Assembly: GCA_963705495.1 (NCBI GenBank)
Contig: CAVPJQ010000015.1
Location: 1-64,000 of the forward strand
From: DATBVX01 sp963705495
GTDB taxonomy: Bacteria > Pseudomonadota > Gammaproteobacteria > Steroidobacterales > Steroidobacteraceae
Length of the DNA: 64,000 nucleotides
Direction: 5' to 3'
Shown piece by piece: positions 32,916 to 41,758 of the stretch. Both the position numbers and the translations under genes were made by a program. The stretch's first letter is position 1; each line of letters begins with the position of its first letter. The notes under the pieces are model-generated. The model was not told where the DNA came from, did no database searches, and saw only the letters and a list, made by a program, of their open reading frames with translations.

Positions 32916-33278
32916 TCAGGCCGCTTCCAGAGCCGCCTTCGCCTTCTCGGCGATGGCGCCGAACGCTGCTGAATCATTCACTGCGACATCGGCCAGCATC
33001 TTGCGGTCGATCTCGATCCCGGCCTTGCCGAGACCATTGATCAGGCGGCTGTACGACAGGCCGTACACGCGCGCGGCCGCATTGATGCGTGCGATCCACA
33101 GTGCACGAAACTCGCGCTTCTTCTGCCGCCGGTCGCGGTACGCGTACTGCCCGGCCTTGATGACCGCCTGCTTGGCGGCCCGGAATACCTTGCGCCGGGC
33201 GTTGAAGTAGCCCTTCGCCTTCTTGAGAATCTTCTTGTGACGGCGTCCTGCAACGACGCCACGCTTGACTCGCGCCAT
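32916..33278 (-). CDS. rplT: 50S ribosomal protein L20
   Basis: 120 residues, standard. MARVKRGVVAGRRHKKILKKAKGY start and the RRQKKREFRALWIARINAAAR core. It is an early-assembly 23S rRNA-binding protein. In enteric bacteria L20 represses rpmI-rplT translation by binding the leader upstream of rpmI, and the 108-base gap between infC and rpmI here could hold an equivalent. Confidence 0.98.
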   Translation of the reverse strand: MARVKRGVVAGRRHKKILKKAKGYFNARRKVFRAAKQAVIKAGQYAYRDRRQKKREFRALWIARINAAARVYGLSYSRLINGLGKAGIEIDRKMLADVAVNDSAAFGAIAEKAKAALEAA

Positions 33279-33308
33279 GACTCACTCTCCTCGAAAAAAA
33301 TTGACTGC

Positions 33309-33503
33309 TCAGCTGTGCGGCATCATCTGCTTGACGCGATCGACATCGGTCTTGTGGACCATCATGCCGGTGCGCAGCTGACGCTTTCGCTTGCTGGACT
33401 TGCTGGTGAGGATGTGACGTCGGTGGGACTGGCCGCGCTTGAAGCCTTTCGCCGTCTTGCGAAAACGCTTCGCCGCCGCCCGGTGTGTTTTCAACTTGGG
33501 CAT
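33309..33503 (-). CDS. rpmI: 50S ribosomal protein L35
   Basis: 64 residues, standard length. MPKLKTHRAAAKRFRKTAKG start and a basic C-terminus ending MMPHS. The ribosome site is AAAGAGG before the ATG. It sits between infC and rplT in the canonical order. The 108 bases upstream contain GC-rich inverted segments that may be the L20-responsive leader, which I cannot confirm by eye. Confidence 0.97.
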   Translation of the reverse strand: MPKLKTHRAAAKRFRKTAKGFKRGQSHRRHILTSKSSKRKRQLRTGMMVHKTDVDRVKQMMPHS

Positions 33504-33611
33504 CGATCTTTACCTCTTTCGTTTAGCCCGGTCACAGGTGGCGCACCGAATCACCGGCGCGCCGCCGCTACGGGCGGTGCGATCAACGTCCCGCGAGGGA
33601 CCAGCGATCGC

Positions 33612-34130
33612 TCACTTCTTTTTTGGTGCGAACAGCATCACCATCTGCTTGCCCTCCATCAGCGGCTGCTGCTCAACCATGGCATGTCCTGCCAGGTCCT
33701 GCTGCACGCGATCGAGAAGCTTGCGTCCGATGTCCTGATGCACCATTTCACGGCCGCGGAAACGTAATGTCACCTTGGCCTTGTCGCCTTCCGACAGGAA
33801 CCTGAGGAGATTGCGCAGCTTGACCTGGTAGTCAGCCTCCTCGGTTCCGGGCCGAAACTTCACTTCCTTGATGTGTATCGTCTTCTGCTTGCGCCGCGCG
33901 GAGTGGGCCTTCTTGTTCTGCTCGAACAGAAACTTGCCGAAGTCCATGATGCGGCACACCGGTGGTTCGGCAGTCGGCGAGACTTCGACCAGATCCAGTT
34001 CCGCCTGAGTGGCCATCTGCAGGGCCTCGTTGCGGGTCATCACTCCTGCCTGTCCACCATCTGCGTCGATGACGCGTACCGAAGGAGCAGTGATCTCTTC
34101 ATTGCGCCTGACGCGCTTAGCTGTCGCGAT
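33612..34130 (-). CDS. infC: Translation initiation factor IF-3, AUC start codon
   Basis: 172 residues when read from the ATC at 34130, which lies eight bases after a perfect GGAGG. The reading gives IATAKRVRRNEEITAP, the conserved IF-3 N-terminus, whereas the first ATG (34043) would lose 29 residues including that motif. N-domain VRVIDADGGQAGVMTRNEAL, linker, C-domain GDKAKVTLRFRGREM. E. coli infC uses AUU, and IF-3 represses its own mRNA by rejecting non-canonical starts; AUC here fits that logic. The ribosome site lies inside the last codons of thrS. Confidence 0.95.
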   Translation of the reverse strand: MATAKRVRRNEEITAPSVRVIDADGGQAGVMTRNEALQMATQAELDLVEVSPTAEPPVCRIMDFGKFLFEQNKKAHSARRKQKTIHIKEVKFRPGTEEADYQVKLRNLLRFLSEGDKAKVTLRFRGREMVHQDIGRKLLDRVQQDLAGHAMVEQQPLMEGKQMVMLFAPKKK

Positions 34131-34133
34131 ACT

Positions 34134-36062
34134 TCAATCCTCCAAAACAGTTCGGCCGCGGCTCGCGACTTCGCGGGACAGACGCTGGGCGAGCGCGTCG
34201 AGCGGCATCGTTCCGAGGTCTTTCCCGTTGCGCGTGCGCACGGCCAGAGAATTCGATTCGACCTCCCTGTCGCCCGCCACCAGAAGGTACGGGATGCGCT
34301 GCAACGTGTGCTCGCGGATTTTAAAGCCCACTTTCTCGTTTCGCAAATCTGTTTCGACCCGAAGCCCCTGATTTTTCAGGATTTCAGCTGCATGTCGCAC
34401 GTATTCAGCCTGTTTCTCCGTGATATTGAGCACCACGGCGTGCACCGGCGAGAGCCAGCTGGGCAGTCGACCCGCGTAATGCTCGATCAGGATGCCCAAA
34501 AAGCGCTCCAAGGACCCGAATATCGCCTGGTGCAGCATGATCGGCGTGTGCTTCTGGCTATCCTCGCCGATGTAGGTCGCGCCTAATCTGCCGGGCATAT
34601 TGAGATCGACCTGCAAGGTCCCGCACTGCCAGTCGCGCCCAATGGCATCGCGCAGCACGAACTCGAGCTTCGGTCCGTAAAAGGCGCCCTCGCCCGGGTT
34701 CAACTCGCACTCGATTCCCGCCGCGACTGCCGCCGCCCGTAGCGCTGCCTCCGCGCGGTCCCAGGTGGCATCGTCGCCCACTCTCTTCGGCGGCCGGTCC
34801 GCGAACTTGACGCGCACCTCGTCGAAGCCGAAGTCCTTGTAGATCGACATCAGCAGGTTGATGACCGCCACGGATTCGGTCGCCACCTGTTCTTCCGTAC
34901 AGAAGATGTGCGCATCGTCCTGAGTGAACGCCCGCACCCGCATCAAACCGTGCAGGGCACCCGAGGGTTCGTACCGATGGAGCTTGCCGAACTCGGCCAG
35001 GCGTACCGGCAGTTCGCGATAGCTGCGTAGCCCGTGCTTGAAGATCTGGATGTGGCCGGGGCAATTCATCGGCTTGATCGCGTACACACGCTCATCGGGT
35101 GTACGCGTCAGGTACATGTTCTCGCCGAACTTCTCGAGGTGACCGGACTGCTGCCACAGACTCACGTCCATCATTTCCGGCGCGTTCACTTCCGTGAAGC
35201 CGGCACCGGCCTGCCGCTCCCGCATATAGCGAATCAGCGTCTGAAAGATCGTCCAGCCCTTCGGATGCCAGAAGACCGCCCCTGGCGCCTCCTCCTGGAA
35301 ATGAAACAGGTCTTGTTCCTTGCCAATGCGGCGGTGGTCGCGCTTCTCCGCCTCTTCCAGTCTCAACAGGTAAGCCTTGAGCGACTTGTCGTCGGCCCAG
35401 GCCGTCCCGTAGATCCGCTGCAACATCTCGTTGCGCGAATCGCCCCGCCAGTACGCGCCCGCGACTTTCATCAGCTTGAAGGCCTTGAGCTTGCCGGTGC
35501 TCGGCACATGAGGGCCGCGACACAGGTCGATGAAATCGCCCTGGCCGTACAGGCTGATCTCCTCGTTTGCGGGAATCGAAGCAATGATCTCCGCCTTGTA
35601 GATCTCGCCCTGGCGGCGAAAGAACGCCACCGCCTCGTCGCGTGCCATCACCGTACGGTTCACTTTCAGATCCGCATTCGCAATCTCGTGCATGCGGGTC
35701 TCGATCGCGGCCAGGTCTTCCGGGGTGAAAGGGCGCTTGAACGCGAAGTCGTAATAGAAGCCATCCTCGATAACCGGGCCGATCGTGACCTGTGCCTCCG
35801 GGAACAGTTGCTTGACGGCTTGCGCCAGCAAGTGGGCCGTCGAATGGCGGATGACTTCGAGTCCTTCCGGATCGCGATCGGTGATGATGCTGACCCTGGC
35901 GTCCCCGCCTACCACGTAGGAGGTATCGACGACCTTGCCGTCGACCTTCCCGGCGAGTGCCGCTTTGCGCAACCCGGCCCCAATGCTGCCCGCCACCTCA
36001 TCGACCGTCACCGGACGATCGAAGTGTTTCTGGCTGCCATCGGGCAATGTGATGATCGGCAT
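34134..36062 (-). CDS. thrS: Threonine-tRNA ligase
   Basis: 642 residues, full length. TGS domain (MPIITLPDGSQKHFDRP), editing domain with HSTAHLLAQAVKQLFP, the class II catalytic core (PMNCPGHIQIFK with a zinc cysteine, RVRAFTQDDAHIFC, HQAIFGSLERFLGILIEHYAG) and the anticodon-binding domain. It charges tRNA-Thr. It begins the thrS-infC-rpmI-rplT-pheST-ihfA-merR run and ends three bases before the infC start. A terminator separates it from tRNA-Val upstream. Confidence 0.97.
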   Translation of the reverse strand: MPIITLPDGSQKHFDRPVTVDEVAGSIGAGLRKAALAGKVDGKVVDTSYVVGGDARVSIITDRDPEGLEVIRHSTAHLLAQAVKQLFPEAQVTIGPVIEDGFYYDFAFKRPFTPEDLAAIETRMHEIANADLKVNRTVMARDEAVAFFRRQGEIYKAEIIASIPANEEISLYGQGDFIDLCRGPHVPSTGKLKAFKLMKVAGAYWRGDSRNEMLQRIYGTAWADDKSLKAYLLRLEEAEKRDHRRIGKEQDLFHFQEEAPGAVFWHPKGWTIFQTLIRYMRERQAGAGFTEVNAPEMMDVSLWQQSGHLEKFGENMYLTRTPDERVYAIKPMNCPGHIQIFKHGLRSYRELPVRLAEFGKLHRYEPSGALHGLMRVRAFTQDDAHIFCTEEQVATESVAVINLLMSIYKDFGFDEVRVKFADRPPKRVGDDATWDRAEAALRAAAVAAGIECELNPGEGAFYGPKLEFVLRDAIGRDWQCGTLQVDLNMPGRLGATYIGEDSQKHTPIMLHQAIFGSLERFLGILIEHYAGRLPSWLSPVHAVVLNITEKQAEYVRHAAEILKNQGLRVETDLRNEKVGFKIREHTLQRIPYLLVAGDREVESNSLAVRTRNGKDLGTMPLDALAQRLSREVASRGRTVLED

Positions 36063-36085
36063 CGAGCGCTCTTCACGTCAGCAAC

Positions 36086-36118
36086 AAAAAAGGGCGCTCC
36101 CGTCAGTGAGACCGCCCT
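36086..36118 (-). terminator. Terminator following tRNA-Val
   Basis: On the minus strand AGGGCG (36118-36113) pairs with CGCCCT (36096-36091) across a 16-base loop, followed by a run of T (36090-36086). It sits nine bases past the tRNA 3' end and before the thrS start. Confidence 0.7.
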
Positions 36119-36126
36119 CGTCTTTC

Positions 36127-36201
36127 TGGTGGGCGCGGCTGGGATCGAACCAGCGACCCTCGCCTTGTCGAGGCGATGCTCTACCGCTGAGCTACGCGCC
36201 C
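36127..36201 (-). tRNA. tRNA-Val (GAC anticodon)
   Basis: A 75-base cloverleaf with encoded CCA: acceptor GGGCGCG/CGCGCCC, D arm GCTC...GAGC, anticodon stem TCGCC/GGCGA around TCGACAA with anticodon GAC, and T arm GCTGG-TTCGATC-CCAGC. It lies between uvrB and thrS on the same strand as both, with its own candidate promoter and terminator. Confidence 0.95.
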
Positions 36202-36230
36202 CCTGACTTCCCGTCAAAAAAGGGGCGCCA

Positions 36231-36259
36231 AAGATACTGAACGACCCCGTACCGCGCAA
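36231..36259 (-). promoter_or_regulatory. Candidate promoter of tRNA-Val
   Basis: On the minus strand TTGCGC (36259-36254), a 17-base spacer and TATCTT (36236-36231) lie about 30 bases ahead of the mature tRNA 5' end, within the short gap after uvrB. Confidence 0.4.
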
Positions 36260-36270
36260 GAAGGCAGCTT

Positions 36271-38292
36271 CTACCCGGCTTTGCTGTCGGGCAGACCGAG
36301 TTCGGCCTTGCGCAATACAGCGATCTCGTCTCGGATCCGCGCCGCCTCCTCGAACTCCAGATTGCGCGCTAGACGGAACATTTCCTGTTCGAGCTTCTTG
36401 ATGCGCTTGAGGATCTGTTCCGGCGCCATTCGTTCATAGCGCGGTGTGGTCTCTGCAACGCGACGATCGCGTCCAGCGGCCTCAGGCCGCGCACCCTCCA
36501 TGATGTCGGTGACCGACTTGACGATGCCCCGCGGCGTGATGCCGTGGCGCTCGTTGAACTCGACTTGCTTATGGCGGCGGCGTTCAGTTTCCTGCACCGC
36601 GCGCTGAATAGACCCGGTGATGTGATCCGCATAAAGAATCGCCCTGCCACGCAGGTTGCGCGCTGCCCGGCCAATCGTCTGAATCAGTGAACCCTCGGAG
36701 CGCAGGAAACCCTCTTTGTCTGCATCCAATATCGCGACCAGCGACACCTCGGGCATATCGAGGCCCTCGCGCAGCAGGTTGATACCCACCAGCACGTCGA
36801 ACTTCCCCAGCCGCAGATCACGAATCAGCTCCGTGCGTTCGACGGTCTCGATATCCGAATGCAGGTAGCGAACGCGCACGCCGTGCTCGTGCAGGTAGTC
36901 GGTCAGGTCCTCCGCCATACGCTTGGTGAGCGTGGTGATGAGTACACGCTCGTGCAGCGCCACGCGCAGATTGATTTCGGACAGCACATCGTCGACCTGT
37001 GTGCGTACCGGCCGGATTTCGACTTCGGGATCGACGAGCCCGGTCGGTCGAACCACTTGTTCGACGATCTGTCCCGAACGTTGCCGTTCGTACGGCCCGG
37101 GAGTGGCGGATACAAAAATCGCCTGCGGAGCAAGTTGCTCGAACTCATCGAAACGCAGAGGCCGGTTGTCGAGTGCCGAAGGCAGCCGAAACCCGTATTC
37201 GACCAGGGTTTCCTTGCGTGACCGATCACCGCGGTACATCGCACCAAGCTGCGGAATCGTCTGGTGGCTCTCGTCGATGACGAGTAGCGCGTTGCGCGGC
37301 AGATAGTCGAAGAGGCACGGGGGCGGTTCTCCCGCCTGGCGTCCCGACAGATACCTCGAGTAGTTCTCGATTCCCGCGCAATAGCCGACCTCGTTCATCA
37401 TTTCAAGGTCAAAGCGCGTGCGCTGTTCGAGGCGCTGCGCCTCGACGAGCTTGCCACCAGCGCGCAATTCCACCAGCCGACCGCGCAACTCGTCCCGGAT
37501 CTGATCGAGTGCGCCGATGATTCGCTCCTTTGGCGTGACGTAGTGCGTCGATGGAAACACCGTGAGTCGCGGCACCTTGCGCGAAACTTCTCCGGTGAGC
37601 GGATCGAAATAGCTCAGGGACTCGACCTTGTCATCGAAGATCTCGACGCGCACCGCTTCGCGCTCGGCCTCCGCGGGGAAGATGTCGATGACATCGCCGC
37701 GCACCCGGTACGTTCCCTGCGACAAGTCCAGCTCATTGCGCGTGTACTGCATGTCCGCGAGACGGCGCAGGAGCTTGCGTTGATCAAGCGGCTCCCCACG
37801 GACCAGATGCAACACCATGCTGAGATATGCCTGTGGATCGCCCAGACCATAGATCGCCGAAACCGTCGCCACGATGATCGAATCCGGCCGCTCCAGCAGC
37901 GCCTTGGTCGCCGAGAGACGCATCTGCTCGATGTGCTCGTTGATGGAAGCGTCCTTCTCGATGTAGGTATCGGAGGAAGGAACGTACGCTTCGGGCTGGT
38001 AGTAGTCGTAGTAGGAAACAAAATATTCGACGGCGCTGCGGGGAAAGAACTCGCGAAATTCCCCGTAGAGCTGCGCCGCGAGGGTCTTGTTGTGCGCGAG
38101 CACCAGCGTCGGTCGCTGCACGGCTTCGATCACGTTGGCAATCGTGAATGTCTTGCCCGAACCCGTGACTCCCAGCAGTGTCTGGTGCGACAGCCCATTC
38201 GTCAGACCGTCGACCAGCTTGGCGATCGCTTCGGGCTGATCACCCGCCGGGCGATAGCCTGCAGAGAGTTCGAACTCGGGTTGTTTGTCCAT
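36271..38292 (-). CDS. uvrB: Excinuclease ABC subunit B
   Basis: 673 residues, full length. Walker A GVTGSGKTFTIANVI, the beta-hairpin region YYDYYQPEAYVPSSDTYIEKD, DEAD-like ESHQTIPQ, helicase motifs V and VI (REGLDMPEVSLVAILDADKEG, QTIGRAARN) and the C-terminal UVR domain (LEQEMFRLARNLEFEEAARIRDEI) that binds UvrC. It verifies damage in nucleotide excision repair. It diverges from the aminotransferase gene 69 bases away. Confidence 0.98.
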   Translation of the reverse strand: MDKQPEFELSAGYRPAGDQPEAIAKLVDGLTNGLSHQTLLGVTGSGKTFTIANVIEAVQRPTLVLAHNKTLAAQLYGEFREFFPRSAVEYFVSYYDYYQPEAYVPSSDTYIEKDASINEHIEQMRLSATKALLERPDSIIVATVSAIYGLGDPQAYLSMVLHLVRGEPLDQRKLLRRLADMQYTRNELDLSQGTYRVRGDVIDIFPAEAEREAVRVEIFDDKVESLSYFDPLTGEVSRKVPRLTVFPSTHYVTPKERIIGALDQIRDELRGRLVELRAGGKLVEAQRLEQRTRFDLEMMNEVGYCAGIENYSRYLSGRQAGEPPPCLFDYLPRNALLVIDESHQTIPQLGAMYRGDRSRKETLVEYGFRLPSALDNRPLRFDEFEQLAPQAIFVSATPGPYERQRSGQIVEQVVRPTGLVDPEVEIRPVRTQVDDVLSEINLRVALHERVLITTLTKRMAEDLTDYLHEHGVRVRYLHSDIETVERTELIRDLRLGKFDVLVGINLLREGLDMPEVSLVAILDADKEGFLRSEGSLIQTIGRAARNLRGRAILYADHITGSIQRAVQETERRRHKQVEFNERHGITPRGIVKSVTDIMEGARPEAAGRDRRVAETTPRYERMAPEQILKRIKKLEQEMFRLARNLEFEEAARIRDEIAVLRKAELGLPDSKAG

Positions 38293-38361
38293 CTGTGATC
38301 GGTGCGCTGACCGGGCGGAAGCCCTAAACTAGCCGCTGACTCAACTTCGCGGTGGTGACCA

Positions 38362-39573
38362 GTGAGTGTACCAGTCTCTCGACGCGTTCAACGTGTGAAG
38401 CCCTCTCCAACTCTTGCGGTTACAGCGCGCGCCGCGCGCCTCAAGGCGGAGGGCCACGACGTCATCGGCCTCGGCGTGGGCGAGCCGGATTTCGACACGC
38501 CGAAACATATTGCCGATGCCGGTGTCGCCGCGATTCGGTCTGGCTTTACGCGCTACACCGCGGTCGACGGCATCAACGAGCTCAAGGACGCGATCATCGG
38601 CAAGTTCAGACGCGATAACGGCCTTGAGTACACGCGAGCGCAGATTCTCGTGTCGAGTGGCGCCAAGCAGACTGTCTACAACCTCTGCGCCGCCATCCTC
38701 GATCCGGACGATGAAGCCATCATCCCGGCGCCCTACTGGGTCTCCTATCCCGATATGGTCCTGCTCTCGGACGGCAAACCAGTAACCGTGTTCGCCGGAG
38801 CAGATCAGGGCTACAAGATCACGCCGCCCCAACTGGCGGCTGCGATCACGCCCAGGACCCGACTCCTTCTTCTTAACAGTCCCTGCAATCCGACCGGCGC
38901 CGCTTATACCCGTGGGGAACTCGCGGCGCTCGGCGAAGTACTGCTGGCTCATCCGCGCATCGTGATCGGCACCGATGACATGTACGAGCACATCTATTGG
39001 GGCAGCGAGCCGTTTTGCAGCCTGCTCACCGCGGTGCCCGCGCTTTATGACCGTACTGTGACGATCAATGGCTGCTCGAAGTCCTACGCCATGACCGGAT
39101 GGCGAATCGGGTATTGCGGCGGTCCCCAAGAAGTCATCACCGCGATGGGCACGATTCAGGGTCAGTCGACGTCCAATGCCGCCAGCATGAGCCAGAAGGC
39201 AGCGACGGTTGCACTGAACGGTGATCAGGCCTGCGTGGTGGAAATGAACCGTCAGTTCAAGGCCCGACACGACTTCATCGTGCAGGGACTCAACGGCCTC
39301 CCCGGCGTGTCATGCCTCCCCGGCGCCGGGACGTTCTACGCCTTCGCCGAAGTCAGTGGGGCAATGGCTGCAACCAACTGCAAGGATGACGGGGCTTTTG
39401 CCGAGTTCCTGCTTGCGAACGCCGGCGTGGCCGTCGTTCCGGGCACCGGTTTTGGCGCCCCGGGGCACATCCGCCTGTCGTTTGCCTGCAGCATGGCCAC
39501 GCTCGAGGACGCGGTCGGGCGCATGCGTCGCGCCCTCGCCGGAGGCACCGTGAACCGGGTTAAAACGGCGTAA
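38362..39573 (+). CDS. Pyridoxal-phosphate aspartate/aromatic aminotransferase (class I)
   Basis: 403 residues from GTG 38362. Fold type I aminotransferase of the AspB/AspC-beta group: LGVGEPDFDTPKHI, NSPCNPTGAAYTRGEL, the PLP lysine in INGCSKSYAMTGWRIGY and the carboxylate-binding arginine in GHIRLSFACS. The closest functional match is bacterial aspartate transaminase (subgroup I-beta), which sometimes also accepts prephenate or aromatic amino acids. It is divergently placed from uvrB, a common arrangement in this group. Confidence 0.88.
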   Translation: MSVPVSRRVQRVKPSPTLAVTARAARLKAEGHDVIGLGVGEPDFDTPKHIADAGVAAIRSGFTRYTAVDGINELKDAIIGKFRRDNGLEYTRAQILVSSGAKQTVYNLCAAILDPDDEAIIPAPYWVSYPDMVLLSDGKPVTVFAGADQGYKITPPQLAAAITPRTRLLLLNSPCNPTGAAYTRGELAALGEVLLAHPRIVIGTDDMYEHIYWGSEPFCSLLTAVPALYDRTVTINGCSKSYAMTGWRIGYCGGPQEVITAMGTIQGQSTSNAASMSQKAATVALNGDQACVVEMNRQFKARHDFIVQGLNGLPGVSCLPGAGTFYAFAEVSGAMAATNCKDDGAFAEFLLANAGVAVVPGTGFGAPGHIRLSFACSMATLEDAVGRMRRALAGGTVNRVKTA

Positions 39574-39592
39574 TCGCGCGCTCGGGGCTCGG

Positions 39593-39621
39593 TTGACGGC
39601 CCCGGGTCGCTCCCGCAGAAT
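39593..39621 (+). promoter_or_regulatory. Promoter of tRNA-Asn
   Basis: TTGACG at 39593-39598, a 17-base spacer and CAGAAT at 39616-39621, then a GC-rich discriminator as in stringently controlled stable-RNA promoters. The tRNA starts 16 bases after the -10 box. Confidence 0.6.
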
Positions 39622-39637
39622 TCGCCGCCTTTCCGGT

Positions 39638-39713
39638 TCCGCCGTAGCTCAGTCGGTAGAGCGAGGGACTGTTAATCCCCAGGTCGGAGGTTCGAGTCCT
39701 CCCGGCGGAGCCA
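39638..39713 (+). tRNA. tRNA-Asn (GTT anticodon)
   Basis: A 76-base cloverleaf with encoded CCA: acceptor TCCGCCG/CGGCGGA, D arm GCTC...GAGC, anticodon loop TGTTAAT with anticodon GTT and T arm GGAGG-TTCGAGT-CCTCC. It stands alone between the aminotransferase and the histone-like gene. Confidence 0.96.
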
Positions 39714-39894
39714 TCCTGTCAGAGCATTTTTCCTCTGGCGCCGTCGTGCCGGAATGCGGATACTGTTGCGCACAGAATTCCAATCCGGCACATAGGCCCG
39801 ACGAGTTTTGAACCATCTTCCGCGACGCGCGGCTGTACGCCGCAGTCGCATTTGGACGATCCGCCTTACGCAAATCCAGTAAAGGGGTCAGACA

Positions 39895-40278
39895 ATGGCA
39901 GCAAAGAAGACACGCATCCGTCGCAAGGTCCGCGCCAAGAAGGCCAAAAGAACAGCACGCAAGCGCGCGGTGAGAGCCAAGGTACGCCAGCGTACTGCCG
40001 CCAGAAGACTGCGCCGCAGCGCCCGCAAGGTGGGGAGAAAAGTTGCGCGCCGAACGCGTCGGGTAGCACGCAAGGTCGCGCGCGCGACACGGCGTACTGC
40101 GCGCCGCGTGGGACGCTCGGCGAGCCGCGCCATCAAGAAAGGTGCGGTCTCCGTCAATCGGGCCACGTCAGCGGTTGAGCAGGGTGCCACGACCGCCGTC
40201 ATTGGCGCGACCACGGCTGTCGAAAACGCATCCGATGCGATGCAATCTGCAGTCGTAACGGCTACGGACAAGATCTGA
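39895..40278 (+). CDS. Histone H1-like arginine/lysine-rich DNA-binding protein
   Basis: 127 residues. The first 85 or so are dominated by Arg, Lys and Ala in repeating patterns (RIRRKVRAKKAKRTARKR, RRVARKVARATRRTARRVG). The last 40 switch to neutral Ala/Thr/Val-rich helix (GATTAVIGATTAVENASDAMQ). The ATG follows AAAGGGG. It resembles the bacterial H1-like tails (AlgP, BpH1 type) but is more arginine-rich. The basic part would bind DNA or RNA; the C-terminal part may be amphipathic. It is monocistronic between a tRNA gene and galU. Confidence 0.75.
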   Translation: MAAKKTRIRRKVRAKKAKRTARKRAVRAKVRQRTAARRLRRSARKVGRKVARRTRRVARKVARATRRTARRVGRSASRAIKKGAVSVNRATSAVEQGATTAVIGATTAVENASDAMQSAVVTATDKI

Positions 40279-40292
40279 GTTGATACCGAGGG

Positions 40293-40324
40293 TGAGCGGC
40301 GGGTTCCAATGTCCTGCCGCTCAC
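40293..40324 (+). terminator. Hairpin after the histone-like gene
   Basis: GTGAGCGGC at 40293-40301 pairs with GCCGCTCAC at 40316-40324, 15 bases past the stop codon. The stem is strong, but the following bases (TCCTTCC) are only partly T-rich, so it may act as a weak terminator or as an mRNA 3' stabiliser. Confidence 0.4.
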
Positions 40325-40410
40325 TCCTTCCGAGGATGACCGTCGATCGAGGTGCTCGGTAATCGAGCGTGTTGAACGGCCGTCCGGGTCATCACCCGCT
40401 CTCTCTGGAC

Positions 40411-41313
40411 TCAGGCACGCTTGCGTCGCGTCGCTGCGAGCTCGAGCAGGTACTTTTCAAACTCAGCGCCGAGACTCGAATGATTTAATGCGTATTCTAC
40501 CGTCGCTTGCAGGTAGCCCAGCTTGCTGCCGCAGTCGTAGCGACGTCCCGCGAATTCATAGGCAAACACCGGCTCCTCGGCGAGCAACGCCGCGATGCCG
40601 TCGGTAAGCTGAATCTCCCCTCCAGCGCCACGTCCGGTCGTCTCGAGCTTCTCGAAAATGCGCGGCGTCAATATGTAGCGGCCGACGACGGCGAGCGTTG
40701 AAGGTGCGCTGGCGGGTTTGGGCTTCTCTACGATGCTTTCGACGCGACTGACCCGGCCATTCGCCGCGCTGCATGCGACGATGCCATAACGCTCTGTCTC
40801 GTTGCGCGGAATCTGCTGAACTCCCAGGACACTGGCGTGATGCTGCTCGTAGACGCTCGCCATCTGGCGCAAGCATGGAGTCTCCGCGTCGATCAGATCA
40901 TCCGCCAGGTGCACAAAGAACGGCTCGTGTCCCACCACGGGTCGCGCGCAAAGAACCGCGTGTCCCAATCCCAACGGCGCCGGCTGGCGGATGTATACGC
41001 AGCTAGCCCATGACGGCAGGATGCCACGCAGCGTGGCGAGCAGCTCGTGCTTGCCCTGCGCTTCGAGCGCGGACTCGAGCTCGTGATCGGAGTCGAAATG
41101 ATCCTCGATGGCGCGCTTGGAGCTGCCGGTGATGAACACCAGGTTGCGCGCGCCGGCGGACAAGGCCTCCTCCGCTGCGTACTGGATCAGCGGCTTGTCC
41201 ACGATGGGCAACATCTCTTTGGGGCTCGCCTTGGTCGCGGGCAGAAAGCGGGTACCGCGCCCCGCAACCGGGAAGACGGCGGCGCGGATCGGGCTGGAAG
41301 GCGCCATGGGCAT
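40411..41313 (-). CDS. galU: UTP-glucose-1-phosphate uridylyltransferase
   Basis: 300 residues from ATG 41313; a longer frame to 41397 adds residues unlike the family. Nucleotidyltransferase signature AVFPVAGRGTRFLPATKASPKEMLP, then KPLIQYAAEEALSAG, PLGLGHAVLCARP and VEKPKPASAPS. It makes UDP-glucose for polysaccharide and LPS synthesis. The C-terminal tail is short and basic. It is on the minus strand with the ComEA-like and lapAB genes but separated from them by small gaps. Confidence 0.95.
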   Translation of the reverse strand: MPMAPSSPIRAAVFPVAGRGTRFLPATKASPKEMLPIVDKPLIQYAAEEALSAGARNLVFITGSSKRAIEDHFDSDHELESALEAQGKHELLATLRGILPSWASCVYIRQPAPLGLGHAVLCARPVVGHEPFFVHLADDLIDAETPCLRQMASVYEQHHASVLGVQQIPRNETERYGIVACSAANGRVSRVESIVEKPKPASAPSTLAVVGRYILTPRIFEKLETTGRGAGGEIQLTDGIAALLAEEPVFAYEFAGRRYDCGSKLGYLQATVEYALNHSSLGAEFEKYLLELAATRRKRA

Positions 41314-41437
41314 CTCGTTCAGCAACTTGAGGCTGCCGATGATACCCGATGGCCACACCCGATCCGCTACCGCGCGTTGTCGTCCCGGCGGGAACACCCC
41401 ACGCTCCGCACGTGGCGTGCGCGCCCCTTGACGCGCG

Positions 41438-41758
41438 TCACTCGTTCGCTGCGGTCTTGTCAGCTGGCTTCGCAGCCGCCGCCTTGCTCTTATCAGCCTT
41501 TTCGACCCGAATGTTGGCTCGATTCTGCTCGACCACCTTCATCCCGATACCCTTTACCTTGGCGAGCTCATCTGCGTTCTTGAAGGGACCGTTCTTCTCG
41601 CGGTAGTCGACAATCGCCTGCGCGCGCGACAAGCCGATGCCATTCAGCTCTTTGGCCAGTGTGCGAGCGTCCGCAGTGTTGATGTTTACGGGGTCGGCCA
41701 GCGCGCCCGCCGACACCAGCAGGCCCGCAAGCACGATTGCCGGAATTGATTGCCTCAT
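41438..41758 (-). CDS. ComEA-like helix-hairpin-helix exported protein
   Basis: 106 residues from ATG 41758 behind AAGGAGGAG. Signal peptide 1-21 (AGALA), then the classic ComEA repeat: DPVNINTADARTLAKELNGIGLSRAQAIVDYREKNG and FKNADELAKVKGIGMKVVEQ. The tail is rich in Lys and Ala. The two hairpin-helix motifs bind double-stranded DNA, so the periplasmic protein may act in DNA uptake, although many short ComEA homologues are untested. Gammaproteobacteria often keep this gene near lapB and rpsA. Confidence 0.88.
   Translation of the reverse strand: MRQSIPAIVLAGLLVSAGALADPVNINTADARTLAKELNGIGLSRAQAIVDYREKNGPFKNADELAKVKGIGMKVVEQNRANIRVEKADKSKAAAAKPADKTAANE

Noticed and set aside
33504..33611. A definite L20-binding leader before rpmI
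   Set aside because: GC-rich inverted segments are present, but no conserved fold could be confirmed by eye, so it is mentioned only as a possibility.
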